Source: Symploca sp. SIO1C2
GTDB lineage: Bacteria; Cyanobacteriota; Cyanobacteriia; Cyanobacteriales; Coleofasciculaceae
DNA: 64,000 nucleotides
Direction of reading: 5' to 3'
NCBI GenBank assembly: GCA_010672925.1
Contig: JAAHFP010000012.1
Coordinates: 157,192 to 221,191 of the forward strand
Positions 28,478 to 36,971 of this stretch are shown piece after piece. Position 1 is the stretch's first letter; every line of letters begins with the position of its first letter. Position numbers and translations under genes: made by a program. Below the pieces are notes generated by a model. The model was not told the origin of the DNA, made no database searches, and was given only the letters and a program-made list of their open reading frames with translations.

Positions 28478-28562
28478 AAACAAAGTCGTCTAAAGACGAC
28501 TGGATAAAGGTTTTAGTCCACTTGAGTGGACTTGAGCTATTAGCCGTGGACTTAAGTCCACG
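28478..28562. repeat. Composite palindrome (three hairpins)
   Basis: AGTCGTCTAAAGACGACT, AGTCCACTTGAGTGGACT and CCGTGGACTTAAGTCCACGG follow each other, the last two joined by TGAGCTATTAG as at 18568-18622. All are near-perfect palindromes. This lies in the long upstream region of the HetZ-like gene (27980-29352), which contains no credible gene. Confidence 0.85.
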
Positions 28563-28715
28563 GCGGTTTTGGAGTTTGTTGAGAATGGTGCAAGCTCTTA
28601 GGTGCAAAGGAATGAAACTCAACGCAGCACACTGTCGATTTTAAAATTTTTCCTGAGAAAGTGAAATAGATGGTGAATGCAAAAACAGTAGAGTAGATGA
28701 TCCATAAATTAACAA

Positions 28716-28743
28716 CCCTCGGATGGTCACCGAGGGTTTTTTT
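28716..28743 (+). terminator. Orphan intrinsic terminator
   Basis: CCCTCGG (28716-28722) and CCGAGGG (28730-28736) form a 7-bp GC-rich stem with a seven-base loop, followed by seven T residues. It points rightward, yet there is no plus-strand protein gene for several kb to the left. It may end a small RNA transcribed divergently from the HetZ-like gene. Confidence 0.75.
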
Positions 28744-28767
28744 CTTATTTAGGGTGTGGCACAGTAG

Positions 28768-29013
28768 TTTCTTGTATAACAGGCATCTTGCCTATAGTCT
28801 CTTTAAGCTCATCACAGCAGTTTCTTGTGGAACAGGCATCTTGCCTGTGGTTTTTTTAAGCTCATCACAGCAGGTTCTTGTGGAACAGGCATCTTACATG
28901 TGGTTTCTTGAAGCTCATCACAGCAGATTCTTGTGGAATAGGCATCTTGCCTGTAGTTTCTTGAAGCCCATCACAGCAGGTTCTTGTGGAACAGGCATCT
29001 TGCCTGTGGTCTC
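28768..29013. repeat. 53-bp tandem repeat, 4.6 copies
   Basis: Units begin at 28768, 28821, 28874, 28927 and 28980; the first four are exactly 53 bp and the last is partial. Each has TTCTTGTGGAACAGG, a small hairpin CAGGCATCTTGCCTG, and AAGCTCATCACAGCAG. Copies differ at a few positions. Open frames across it are by-products. Confidence 0.92.
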
Positions 29014-29071
29014 GCAATCGCGGCTGTTTTTTGCTATTATTACTTAATAATGGAATAGGTGTGCGCCTGTT

Positions 29072-29262
29072 GACCCGAAACCGACCCGTACATGTATCTG
29101 GGGATAGCGTTAGGCGGGTTTTGATAGGAATATTTCAGTCAAATAGCCCAGATTATCCCGAAACTGACCTGCACATGCATCTGGGGATAGCGTTGGGCGG
29201 GTTTTGATACTAACATTCGGGTCAAATAGTCTAGATTATCCCTAAACCCGCCCCTACAATTG
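29072..29262. repeat. About 85-bp tandem duplication plus GGCGGGTTT palindrome
   Basis: Two copies (about 29072-29156 and 29157-29240) share ATCTGGGGATAGCGTT, GGGCGGGTTTTGATA and GTCAAATAG ... AGATTATCCC. The end (AAACCCGCCCCTACAA) is the dispersed GGGCGGGTTTA palindrome also seen at 31963 and 46806. A TCTCCAT heptamer array follows (29309-29350), ending right at the start codon of the next gene. Confidence 0.8.
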
Positions 29263-29352
29263 GTAATTTGGAAACAGATAGGGAAGTGTCGGATTAATTC
29301 CCAATTCTCAATTCTCCATTCTCCATTCTCAATTCTCCATTCTCCATTCCCA

Positions 29353-31961
29353 ATGATAGAACCTTGGAAAGCTTTAGGCGTTTCTCTACTCAAGGATTTG
29401 GTATTTCAGGAAATCCTGCTGGAATTGGGAAAAGGAGCCTTAGAAGATTATGTCAAAGATTTCTTCAAAGACTGTATTAAAGCAGGGATTACCTCAGCCA
29501 AGCCTCAAGTATTGAAAAAAGCCCTAGGTGAAGCCCTACAGCAGTTTTTGAGGATTGTAGAAGATGAACTGATTCGGTGCAGGCTTTCTGGTGCGGAAAT
29601 TAGAGACGGCTACGAAATACGTCTTGGTAAGTTTATTCATCATCAGCAAGTTAAGCCACTTTTGGGTCAAGCTTTTGCTCAAGATGGTTTGGCTATTGAG
29701 GGAGAGCAACTAGAAGCAATCTGGCAAGAGCATTATGCCCCAGTTATGCCAAGTAAATTTGATTGGGATGGGGTGGCTTATCTCTATACCAGAGAAGTCC
29801 AGCGCATTATTAAGCAATCACCGGAATTAAGGGCGATTCTGCAATTAAAGATTCTCAAGGATCTGCAACAAGATATTCAACCACTTAAACAACAGACTAG
29901 AGAAATTGCCGGAATTCCTCCCGACTTCAACCTAAAAGCTTATCAAGAAGGACTCAAAGAGCGCTATGCTCATCTCAATTTAGATAGCTTAGATACCTCG
30001 ATTTACGACTATCGCGAAAAACTCAAAGTCCACCAAGTCTTTATCCCCCAAAATGTCCGGGCTTGCCAGGAATTTGTACCCCAAGCTTACGAAATTCCTA
30101 AGGAACATCAGAGACGCTTGCGGGAGAGTGACGAGTTAGCAGCAGAAATTAACCCCCAACTCTGGGAATAATACAAAGAAGTTTACTACCAACAGCCAAT
30201 TCGCTCGATTGCGGAGGTGGTTAAGCAGATGTGGGGAGATTTCCGCTATCGGTATCTGGTAATTCTCGGAGATCCCGGTTCCGGAAAATCCATGTTATTG
30301 CAATATCTGGCTTTGGATTGGGCAACTACTCCCCCAGAAAAGGCGATTCACCTATCGATTCCCCTGCTAATTGAACTGCGGACTTATAATCGAGACCGAA
30401 ATTCTGGAGAATGTAAGGATCTGCTAGAATTCTTCCACCAAGGTAATGTTATTTGTCGCCTTAATCAGCATCGACTCCAAGAATGGTTGCAAGCAGGCAA
30501 GGTTTTAGTGATGTTTGATGGCTTGGATGAGGTATTTGATCCGGCACAACGGGAACAGGTAATTACCGATATCCATCGCTTCACTAATGATTATCCCCAA
30601 GTACGAGTAATTGTCACCTCTCGTATTATTGGCTACAAATCAGTTTAGAAAAGATTCTCACTGACTATTTAAAAAGTATAGAAGTCAATAATCCGAGAAC
30701 CGTTGCTAGGTTACTGATTGAACAACTGCGGAGTCGCAATTTTATCTTGTGTTTCCTGGGAGGCGATTCCTATGGTTTTGTCCATCGGACATTTTTAGAA
30801 TACTTCTGTGCTTGGGAATATGTCTGGCAATTTAAAGAGACGCAAACCCTTTCTATTGAACAACTTATAACGGAAGTTTTTGGTAAGCACTGGCAGGATG
30901 AGTCTTGGCATGAGGTGCTACGGCTGATTGCAGGGTTGATTGATGCTAAGTTTGTGGGGCAAATTATTGAGTACTTGATAGAGCAAAAAATTGATAAGCG
31001 AAAGTTTCTTGGTCAAGGACTAAGAAAAGAAGGGGTACTGAACCTCCTATTAGCAGCCAGCTGCTTTGCGGAAGTGAGAAACAAAGCCGCAATCGCACCA
31101 ATTGCTGATCGAATGCAAACAGTACTAAAGCAAGAAGTTGAACAAGAATATTGTCCGTTAGTTTCTGAAGTAGCTAGTGCAATGTTGAGTGCGATCGCTA
31201 CAGTTGGGCAAAATACTCTACAAACCTTAAACTGGCTCAAATCATGTCTTAAGTATGGTTCAAGTTCTTATTTACCAGAGTCTGCTGTGCAGGCAATTGC
31301 TCAAAATTGGAAGGATTATCCTGATACCTTATCCCTGCTCCAAAAATGGGCACAATTTGATAAAAATGAGTTTGTGCGAAGTGCTGCAGTAGGAGAAATC
31401 GCCCGTGGCTGGAAAAATGAACCAGATACCTTACCCCTACTCCAACAAAAAGCACAATCTGATAAAAGTGGGATTGTGCGAAGTGCCGCAATAGGAGAGA
31501 TAGCCCGTGGCTGGAAGGAGGAACCGGATACCTTACCCCTGCTCCGACAAAAAGCACAATCTGATAGAAGTGTAATTGTGCGAATGGCTGTAGTAGAAGA
31601 AATCGCCCGTGGCTGGAAGGAGGAACCGGATACCTTACCCCTACTCCAACAAAAAGCACAATCTGATGAAAATAGAGATGTGCGGCGTGTCGCAGTGCGA
31701 GAAATCGCCCGTGGCTGGAAAAATGAACCTTGGATGTTAGAATTTTTATGCGATCGCGTAATTAATAACCCCTTTAAGCGTCAGTTTAGTTGGGAGACCA
31801 ACCCTCGGCAACCAGTGCTTGAAATCATTATCCAGCAATATCCTCACCATCCTCGGATTCTAACTCTATTAAGGGACAGAGCTGACAACGACTCAGACGA
31901 GCAAGTGAGGGAATTCGCTAGGCAGAAACTGGAGCAGTTGGAAAAGCAAAATAGAATTTAG
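29353..31961 (+). pseudogene. Broken NACHT-HEAT STAND ATPase
   Basis: Three pieces belong to one former gene. Piece 1 (ATG 29353 to TAA 30169-30171) is a helical N-terminal region. The frame continues unchanged past the stop into piece 2, which has a NACHT Walker A (GDPGSGKS) and Walker B (VLVMFDGLDEVF) and stops at TAG 30646. Piece 3 is in another frame: coding resumes at about 30645 (LEKILTDYL, later FVHRTFLEYFCAWE) and ends with HEAT-like repeats of 34 residues (ARGWKEEPDTLPLL type, about 31390-31740). Comparison with intact cyanobacterial NACHT proteins as I recall them suggests that roughly 150-250 residues after TSRIIGYK are deleted. NACHT-HEAT proteins are often defence sensors. This copy cannot make a full protein. 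Confidence 0.85.
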
Positions 31962-31962
31962 T

Positions 31963-32130
31963 TTTGTAGGGGCGGGTTTAGCGAAAATCTAGGCTATTTT
32001 ATCTGAATATTTCAATCAAAACCCGCCCTAACAGTATCCCCAGTTAACTCAACCAATATTGATATTATCAACAAGCGATCAACTACAACAGTGATAAGGT
32101 GCGTTACGCTTCGCTAACACACCCTACAAT
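31963..32130. repeat. Two dispersed palindromic repeats
   Basis: TTTTGTAGGGGCGGGTTTA (31963-31981) pairs with AAAACCCGCCCTAACA (about 32016-32031). A GGTGCGTTACGCTTCGC ... ACACACCCTACAA palindrome follows (about 32098-32128). Both types recur elsewhere in the window. Confidence 0.75.
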
Positions 32131-32168
32131 AGGCACATTTTTTCTGAGGAAATCACCTTAATATAACA

Positions 32169-32633
32169 TTACTCCAATTCTAGCTGGTAGAAAGTGATCA
32201 CCACAGTATCTGTCTCTCGATAACAAAGAACTTGAAAATTGCGCTGAGGGTAGAGAAATTTGAGACGACTTTGCCACAACTGAGCCATTGTCTGCCCTAA
32301 ATAAAAGAGATTCTCAATACCTACGTTTTCTACTCCTGGAAGCAAATCATCAAGATGTTGATGGTTCATCACTTTCTCAATTTCAGTGAGCTGATTTCCC
32401 AGTTGATTTTTCCACTGTTCATAAATCGATAGATTAAAGGCTTCCTTCAAGAAAATCCCCCCTTCATGTTCCCTAAAGTCTGGCAACAAAAGTTTGGTGA
32501 AGGCTAAAGCAATTTCCAGATTAGCCACCCCAGCTAAATAATCCCAAAGGGAGAAATCAGAATCATTAGCAGCTTTCCACTGCTGGAAATCTGGCATTTG
32601 TTCTGTATTTAAAGAGATTTGTTTAGTCGCCAT
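32169..32633 (-). CDS. Hypothetical protein, 154 aa
   Basis: A soluble 154-residue protein, ATG at 32633, rich in Trp, Phe and Leu in its middle (DYLAGVANLEIALAFTKLLLPDF). No signal peptide, membrane helix or catalytic motif is seen, and I recognise no family. It is divergent from the ABC transporter gene. Codon use looks normal for the window. Confidence 0.6.
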   Translation of the reverse strand: MATKQISLNTEQMPDFQQWKAANDSDFSLWDYLAGVANLEIALAFTKLLLPDFREHEGGIFLKEAFNLSIYEQWKNQLGNQLTEIEKVMNHQHLDDLLPGVENVGIENLFYLGQTMAQLWQSRLKFLYPQRNFQVLCYRETDTVVITFYQLELE

Positions 32634-32888
32634 ACTTTTAGGGTATTTCTATGGTTATAGCTGGTCGAACAGTTCTTTGAACTTGTACAAAAATTTTGCC
32701 TGCTGGGTTTTGGTTATGATCGAATATTGTTACACACTAAGGAATTTTGATAAAAAATGCTGAAGCGATCGCTTTTCCACAGGGTTGCAGTATTCCCTCA
32801 TTTAACTCACCCACCTGTCATCTACTGATTTTGAAAGGTAATAATTGGAGCAGAGGGGAAAAGTAGCAACCAATAGCCGTAGATAATA

Positions 32889-33746
32889 ATGAGCAAACAT
32901 TTTCATAAATCTCTCAAGATTGCAACCCTAGCCGTCAGTCTGTTGGCAGCAACCATAAGTATTACCGCTTGTACCAGTACTAGCACCGAGGGTACAGCAG
33001 AAGGCACACTAGGAGCAATCAAAGAAAAAGACCAAATGGTTATTGGAGTCAAGACAGATTACTCTCCTTTTGGCTTTATTGACTCAGATGGTAACAATGC
33101 TGGATTGGAAATTGATATTGCTCGTAAACTGACTGAGGAAATACTCGACTCAGAGGAAAAAGTAGAATTTGTGCCAGTGGTAGCAGCCAATCGCATTGAG
33201 TTTCTCAAGCAAGGGAAGGTCGATATTGTAATTGCCACTATGACCGAAACGGAACAACGTAAGCAAGAGATTGACTTTAGTGAAAACTACTATTCTGACG
33301 GAGCAGGATTACTGACAAAAAAAGACAATGATCTCAAAACCTGGGAAGATCTCAAAGGTAAGAAAGTGTGTGGAGTTCAAGGAGCCTTCTACAACAAAGA
33401 TCTTACAGAAATGGGGGTAGAAATGGTCAACTTTCCTGGAACAGCGGAAGCCTACAAAGCTCTCAAAGATGGACGCTGCCTGGGATTTGCCTTCGATAAC
33501 TCAGCTTTGGCAGGCAAGTTACAAGAGTCTGAATGGTCTCAAGATTGGCATCTACCATTGGAAGTTATCCTAGAAAGACCCTGGGGTATGGGAGTACGCA
33601 AAGGTGAAGAGAATTTCCTAACAGCAGTTAATGATGCCATATTAAACATGGAGGCGGAAGGCTTTATTGTTGAAGGGGAGAAGAAGTGGAAGATTCCCCC
33701 AACAAAATATGCCAAAGAGCGGATGACAAAAGCAAAGGGTGAGTAA
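32889..33746 (+). CDS. Polar amino-acid ABC transporter, substrate-binding lipoprotein
   Basis: A 285-residue SBP_bac_3 family protein. The signal peptide ends in a lipobox (ITAC, Cys about residue 28), so it should be lipid-anchored in the periplasm. Landmarks are VIGVKTDYSPFGF, the NAGLEIDIARKL motif and DIVIATMTETEQRKQEIDFS. The family binds polar amino acids such as Glu, Asp or Gln; the exact ligand cannot be read. It leads a four-gene cluster with two permeases and an ATPase. Confidence 0.9.
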   Translation: MSKHFHKSLKIATLAVSLLAATISITACTSTSTEGTAEGTLGAIKEKDQMVIGVKTDYSPFGFIDSDGNNAGLEIDIARKLTEEILDSEEKVEFVPVVAANRIEFLKQGKVDIVIATMTETEQRKQEIDFSENYYSDGAGLLTKKDNDLKTWEDLKGKKVCGVQGAFYNKDLTEMGVEMVNFPGTAEAYKALKDGRCLGFAFDNSALAGKLQESEWSQDWHLPLEVILERPWGMGVRKGEENFLTAVNDAILNMEAEGFIVEGEKKWKIPPTKYAKERMTKAKGE

Positions 33747-33804
33747 TTTGTCATTTGTCATTTGTCATTGGTTATTGGTCATTGGTTGTTTGTTGAGCAA
33801 TTTC

Positions 33805-33846
33805 CAATTCTAAATTCTAAATTCTAAATTCTAAATTCTAAATTCG
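33805..33846. repeat. Heptanucleotide tandem repeat (TAAATTC)
   Basis: About five copies of TAAATTC fill the spacer between the binding-protein gene and the first permease. TCATTTG/TCATTGG heptamers precede it (33749-33785). Confidence 0.9.
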
Positions 33847-33869
33847 ACCTTCGACCTTCTCCATTTTCT

Positions 33870-34574
33870 ATGGCACTCAATTTTAGTTGGCTAAATGATC
33901 CAACCTACCAAACCTGGATAAAAACAGGGATGCTCAACACCATTTCCTTGTCGGTTGTCTGTATTATCCTATCTTTGGTAATCGGGTTAGTAGGAGTCTG
34001 GTTACAAGGTTTCCCCAACCGCTGGGTGCGCAATCTCCTCCAAGGCTATATCCAAGTCTTCCGTAATACTCCCCCTCTAGTACAACTATTCTTTCTCTTC
34101 TTTGTACTAGCCAACCTGCTGCCGAAGGTGTACGATCCAACTACAGGAGGAGAAAAACCTCTACTCGGTTCCTTTGCTAGTGCCGCGATCGCATTAAGTT
34201 TATTTGCTGGAGCTTTCAATATTGAAATTTTTCGGTCTGGCATTGAAGCAGTACCGAAAACCCTGATTGAAGCCTGCGAAAGTTTGGGATTCTCCCGGAG
34301 TCAGTACTTTATCCAGGTAGTCTTGCCTTTAGCTTTCCGCATCTGCCTACCAGCTTTGAATAACAACCTGGTTAACCTAATCAAAACCACAACTCTGGCT
34401 TCTGCTATTGCCACCCCAGAGCTACTTTACTATGCAGGACAAATCTATGCTGATAATTTTGCCACTCTGGAAGTAATGCTCTTGATTTGGGTATTTTACG
34501 TGGCTTTAGTCGGGGTCTTGGTTGCCTTTATGCATTGGTGGGAACGTAAGCTGCGGATACCAGGTTATAGGTGA
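33870..34574 (+). CDS. Polar amino-acid ABC transporter permease (first)
   Basis: A 234-residue HisM/GlnP-type permease with about five helices. The EAA loop is visible as EACESLGFSRSQYFIQVVLPLAFRI (residues about 130-155), and FRNTPPLVQLFFLFF is the typical second motif. It would pair with the second permease to form the membrane channel. Its stop TGA lies inside the left end of inverted-repeat element copy 3, so the C-terminus abuts that insertion. Confidence 0.9.
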   Translation: MALNFSWLNDPTYQTWIKTGMLNTISLSVVCIILSLVIGLVGVWLQGFPNRWVRNLLQGYIQVFRNTPPLVQLFFLFFVLANLLPKVYDPTTGGEKPLLGSFASAAIALSLFAGAFNIEIFRSGIEAVPKTLIEACESLGFSRSQYFIQVVLPLAFRICLPALNNNLVNLIKTTTLASAIATPELLYYAGQIYADNFATLEVMLLIWVFYVALVGVLVAFMHWWERKLRIPGYR

Positions 34575-34756
34575 GCTTTCAAAAAGTGTGGGGAGCAGAG
34601 GTGCGGAGGTGCAGAGGTGCGGAGGTGCGGAGGAGCAGGGGAGCGGAGGTGCGGAGGAGCAGGGGAGCGGAGGAGCAGGGGAGTTGAGAGACAACAGAGA
34701 ACTTATAATTATTGGATACTTAGCTCAATAAATCCAACCCAAAATTTCACCTAACC
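34568..34756. repeat. Inverted-repeat element, copy 3 (GCGGAGGT interior)
   Basis: The left end TAGGTGAGCTTTC and right end AAAATTTCACCTAA pair; GTGTGGGGAGC and the core GAGAACTTATAATTATTGGA match copies 1 and 2. The interior is an 8-bp minisatellite (GCGGAGGT/GCAGAGGT/GAGCAGGG, about 34598-34684), unlike the 9-bp interior of copy 2. It supplies the stop codon of the upstream permease. Confidence 0.75.
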
Positions 34757-34794
34757 CTGTTTCTGGCTTCTTTTTGGACTGAAGTCCTACTACT

Positions 34795-34846
34795 GCTCAT
34801 TACTCATTACTCATTACTTATTACTCATTACTTATTACTCATTACC
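34795..34846. repeat. Heptanucleotide tandem repeat (TCATTAC/TTATTAC)
   Basis: Seven copies of TCATTAC or TTATTAC lie just before the second permease gene. Confidence 0.9.
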
Positions 34847-34854
34847 CCCTGGTT

Positions 34855-35667
34855 ATGGAAAATAGCGATAAACGTGCTCAGTTTAACTGGCAAACTTTCT
34901 TTAGTTTAGCTGTAGCAGCTCTACTGGTTACCGTTACCCTCGCGGCAGTAAGGGGAAACTTTTCTGTAGCTGAATTCCAAACCTTACTGAAACGTCTACC
35001 CTATATCTTGATTGGGAATCAGGCAGGTTGGTCTATTAAAGGGGGCTTTGCTCTAAATATTATCATTAGCTTAGCTTGCATGGCGATCGCTACCACTCTG
35101 GGTACTTTTCTTGGTTTAGCCCAGATTGCCCCTCAACGAGTAATACGGGGGATAGCTTGGTTTCTTACCCAGTTTTTCCGTAATTCCCCTTGGCTGGTTA
35201 TCCTCTATGTGATGCTATACCTGCTACCCTTTCAACTGAAACTAGGTTTTGCCACCATTGAATTCTCCCCTGTAGCTAAATCAATTATTGGTCTATCTCT
35301 AGTAGTGGCTGCTAATATCTCAGAAATTGTCCGGGGTGGGATTCAATCTATCCCCTCAGGACAATGGGAAGCATCAGAGGCAATGGGTTACACTCGCAGG
35401 CAAATTTTACAGCTAGTGATTTTGCCTCAAGCAGTGAGACGGATGATACCCCCTTGGATGAACTGGTACGCTATCCTGACGATGGGTACAACTCTCACTA
35501 ATTTGGTCGGAGTTCCCGAAGGATTGACAGCAGTGCGGGAGGTGCTAGAAGTAGAAGGAGAGGGTTTGGCCATTCCCCTATACACCGTTCTTATGCTGTT
35601 GTTTTTTATCTATTGTTATCCCATTGCTCGATGGACAAAGGAATTGGAATGGAGAATTGAGAATTGA
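34855..35667 (+). CDS. Polar amino-acid ABC transporter permease (second)
   Basis: A 270-residue HisM/GltK-type permease with an N-terminal extension of about 25 residues and some five to six helices. FFRNSPWLVILYVMLY and the EAA loop EASEAMGYTRRQILQLVILPQAVRR (about residues 175-200) define the family. ATG at 34855. The last residues (ELEWRIEN) run straight into the GAGAATT heptamer array, whose first units may encode the C-terminal RIEN and stop. Confidence 0.9.
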   Translation: MENSDKRAQFNWQTFFSLAVAALLVTVTLAAVRGNFSVAEFQTLLKRLPYILIGNQAGWSIKGGFALNIIISLACMAIATTLGTFLGLAQIAPQRVIRGIAWFLTQFFRNSPWLVILYVMLYLLPFQLKLGFATIEFSPVAKSIIGLSLVVAANISEIVRGGIQSIPSGQWEASEAMGYTRRQILQLVILPQAVRRMIPPWMNWYAILTMGTTLTNLVGVPEGLTAVREVLEVEGEGLAIPLYTVLMLLFFIYCYPIARWTKELEWRIEN

Positions 35668-35795
35668 GAATTGAGAATTGAGAATTGGGAATTGGGAATT
35701 GGGAATTGGGAATTGGGAATTGGGAATTGAGAATTGAGAATTGAGAATAACCAACAACAAATAACCAACAACAAATAACCAACAACAAACAACAA
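35650..35795. repeat. GAGAATT/GGGAATT heptamers then CAACAAATAAC 14-mers
   Basis: About thirteen heptamers (GAGAATT, GGGAATT) run from 35650 to 35747, then AACAACAAATAACC-type units to 35795, ending exactly before the ATPase ATG at 35796. The whole permease-ATPase spacer is repeat, leaving no conventional ribosome site. Confidence 0.92.
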
Positions 35796-36536
35796 ATGAC
35801 AACTCCCTTAATTTCTCTCTATGATGTACACAAGTCTTTTGGTGAAACAGAGGTCTTGAAGGGTATTTCTTTGGATGTTGGTCAAGGGGATGTCGTCTGT
35901 ATTATTGGTCCATCTGGTTCAGGGAAATCCACTATTTTACGGTGTATCAATGCACTAGTACCCATCAATAGTGGCTCAATCCGTGTGGGGGAATTTCAGG
36001 TACACCAACTCCGGACTGAGAGGGAAAAAATACCTCTGCGGCGGATGGTATCAATGGTATTTCAGCAGTACAACCTCTTTCCTCATCGCACGGCTTTGGA
36101 GAATGTGATGATGGCTCCTATCCATGTCCTCAAACAAGACCCCCAAGAAGTCAAGGAACGTGCTTATGGCTTGCTGGCTAAGGTGCGACTTCAGGGTAAG
36201 GAGAAGAATTATCCAGGGGAATTGTCTGGGGGACAACAACAACGGGTAGCGATCGCGCGATCGTTGGCGATGAAACCAGATGTTATGCTGTTTGATGAAG
36301 TGACAGCTGCTCTAGATCCTGAGACAGTAAAGGAAGTTTTAGTGACTATCCGTGAACTAGCAGAAGAAGGCATGACTTGCTTGTTAGTTACCCATGAGAT
36401 GGGATTTGCTCGTGAAGTTGCCGATCAAATGTACTTTACGGATAAGGGGGTCATCCTCGAAAGTGCCCCACCTGCTGAGTTTTTCACCAATCCTCAGCAT
36501 GAGAGGACGAAAGAATTCTTGAGTCAGATTCTTTGA
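35796..36536 (+). CDS. Polar amino-acid ABC transporter ATP-binding protein
   Basis: A 246-residue ABC ATPase: Walker A GPSGSGKST, Q-loop VFQQYNLFPH, signature LSGGQQQRVAIARSLA, Walker B VMLFDEVTAALDPE and the switch His in LLVTHEMGFA. GlnQ/HisP class. It energises the two upstream permeases. Its start codon directly follows a repeat array and shows no Shine-Dalgarno sequence. Confidence 0.93.
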   Translation: MTTPLISLYDVHKSFGETEVLKGISLDVGQGDVVCIIGPSGSGKSTILRCINALVPINSGSIRVGEFQVHQLRTEREKIPLRRMVSMVFQQYNLFPHRTALENVMMAPIHVLKQDPQEVKERAYGLLAKVRLQGKEKNYPGELSGGQQQRVAIARSLAMKPDVMLFDEVTAALDPETVKEVLVTIRELAEEGMTCLLVTHEMGFAREVADQMYFTDKGVILESAPPAEFFTNPQHERTKEFLSQIL

Positions 36537-36550
36537 TAGGTGGTACTTGT

Positions 36551-36650
36551 AGTAGGACTTCAGTCCAAAAAGAATAGTAGGACTTCAGTCCAAAAAGAAT
36601 AGTAGGACTTCAGTCCAAAAAGAATAGTAGGACTTCAGTCCAAAAAGAAG
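36551..36650. repeat. 25-bp tandem repeat, four perfect-length copies
   Basis: AGTAGGACTTCAGTCC plus AAAAAGAAT repeats at 36551, 36576, 36601 and 36626, nearly identical. Each contains the hexamer palindrome GGACTTCAGTCC. Single copies in inverse orientation lie at 34765-34792 and about 48320-48352. AAGTAAC heptamers follow (36672-36705). No gene lies between 36537 and 36971. Confidence 0.93.
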
Positions 36651-36971
36651 CCAGAAACAAGAGTAACAACTAATAAGTAACAAGTAACAAGTAACAAGTA
36701 AGAAATAATTAAGAATTTACACCATCGGATATAGTTTTGATTAAAAGCCTTGTGTGGCAAGGCTGACCCACTTATACAGCAAGCCCTACTTACTGTTGCC
36801 CATTCCCTCCTGCCTGTTGCCTAGCCCGTAGCGCTATACTTGCACATTCTGCAGAACAGTCATAGAATCTAACAAATTGAAAAAAGGTTATTGTAGTTAA
36901 AAATACTAATAAATTTGCTACTAACTAACCTAATACCTAACACCTAGCACTCACCACCTATTACCCAAAAC

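Noticed and set aside
28768-29013. Possible CRISPR array
   Set aside because: Units are contiguous and alike over their whole 53 bp; there are no unique spacers and no cas genes.
28697-29393. Open frames across the 53-bp and 85-bp repeats
   Set aside because: The predicted peptides simply repeat with the DNA unit and lack ribosome sites.
35578-35802. Minus-strand frames over the GAGAATT array
   Set aside because: They are by-products of a heptamer repeat and antisense to transporter genes.
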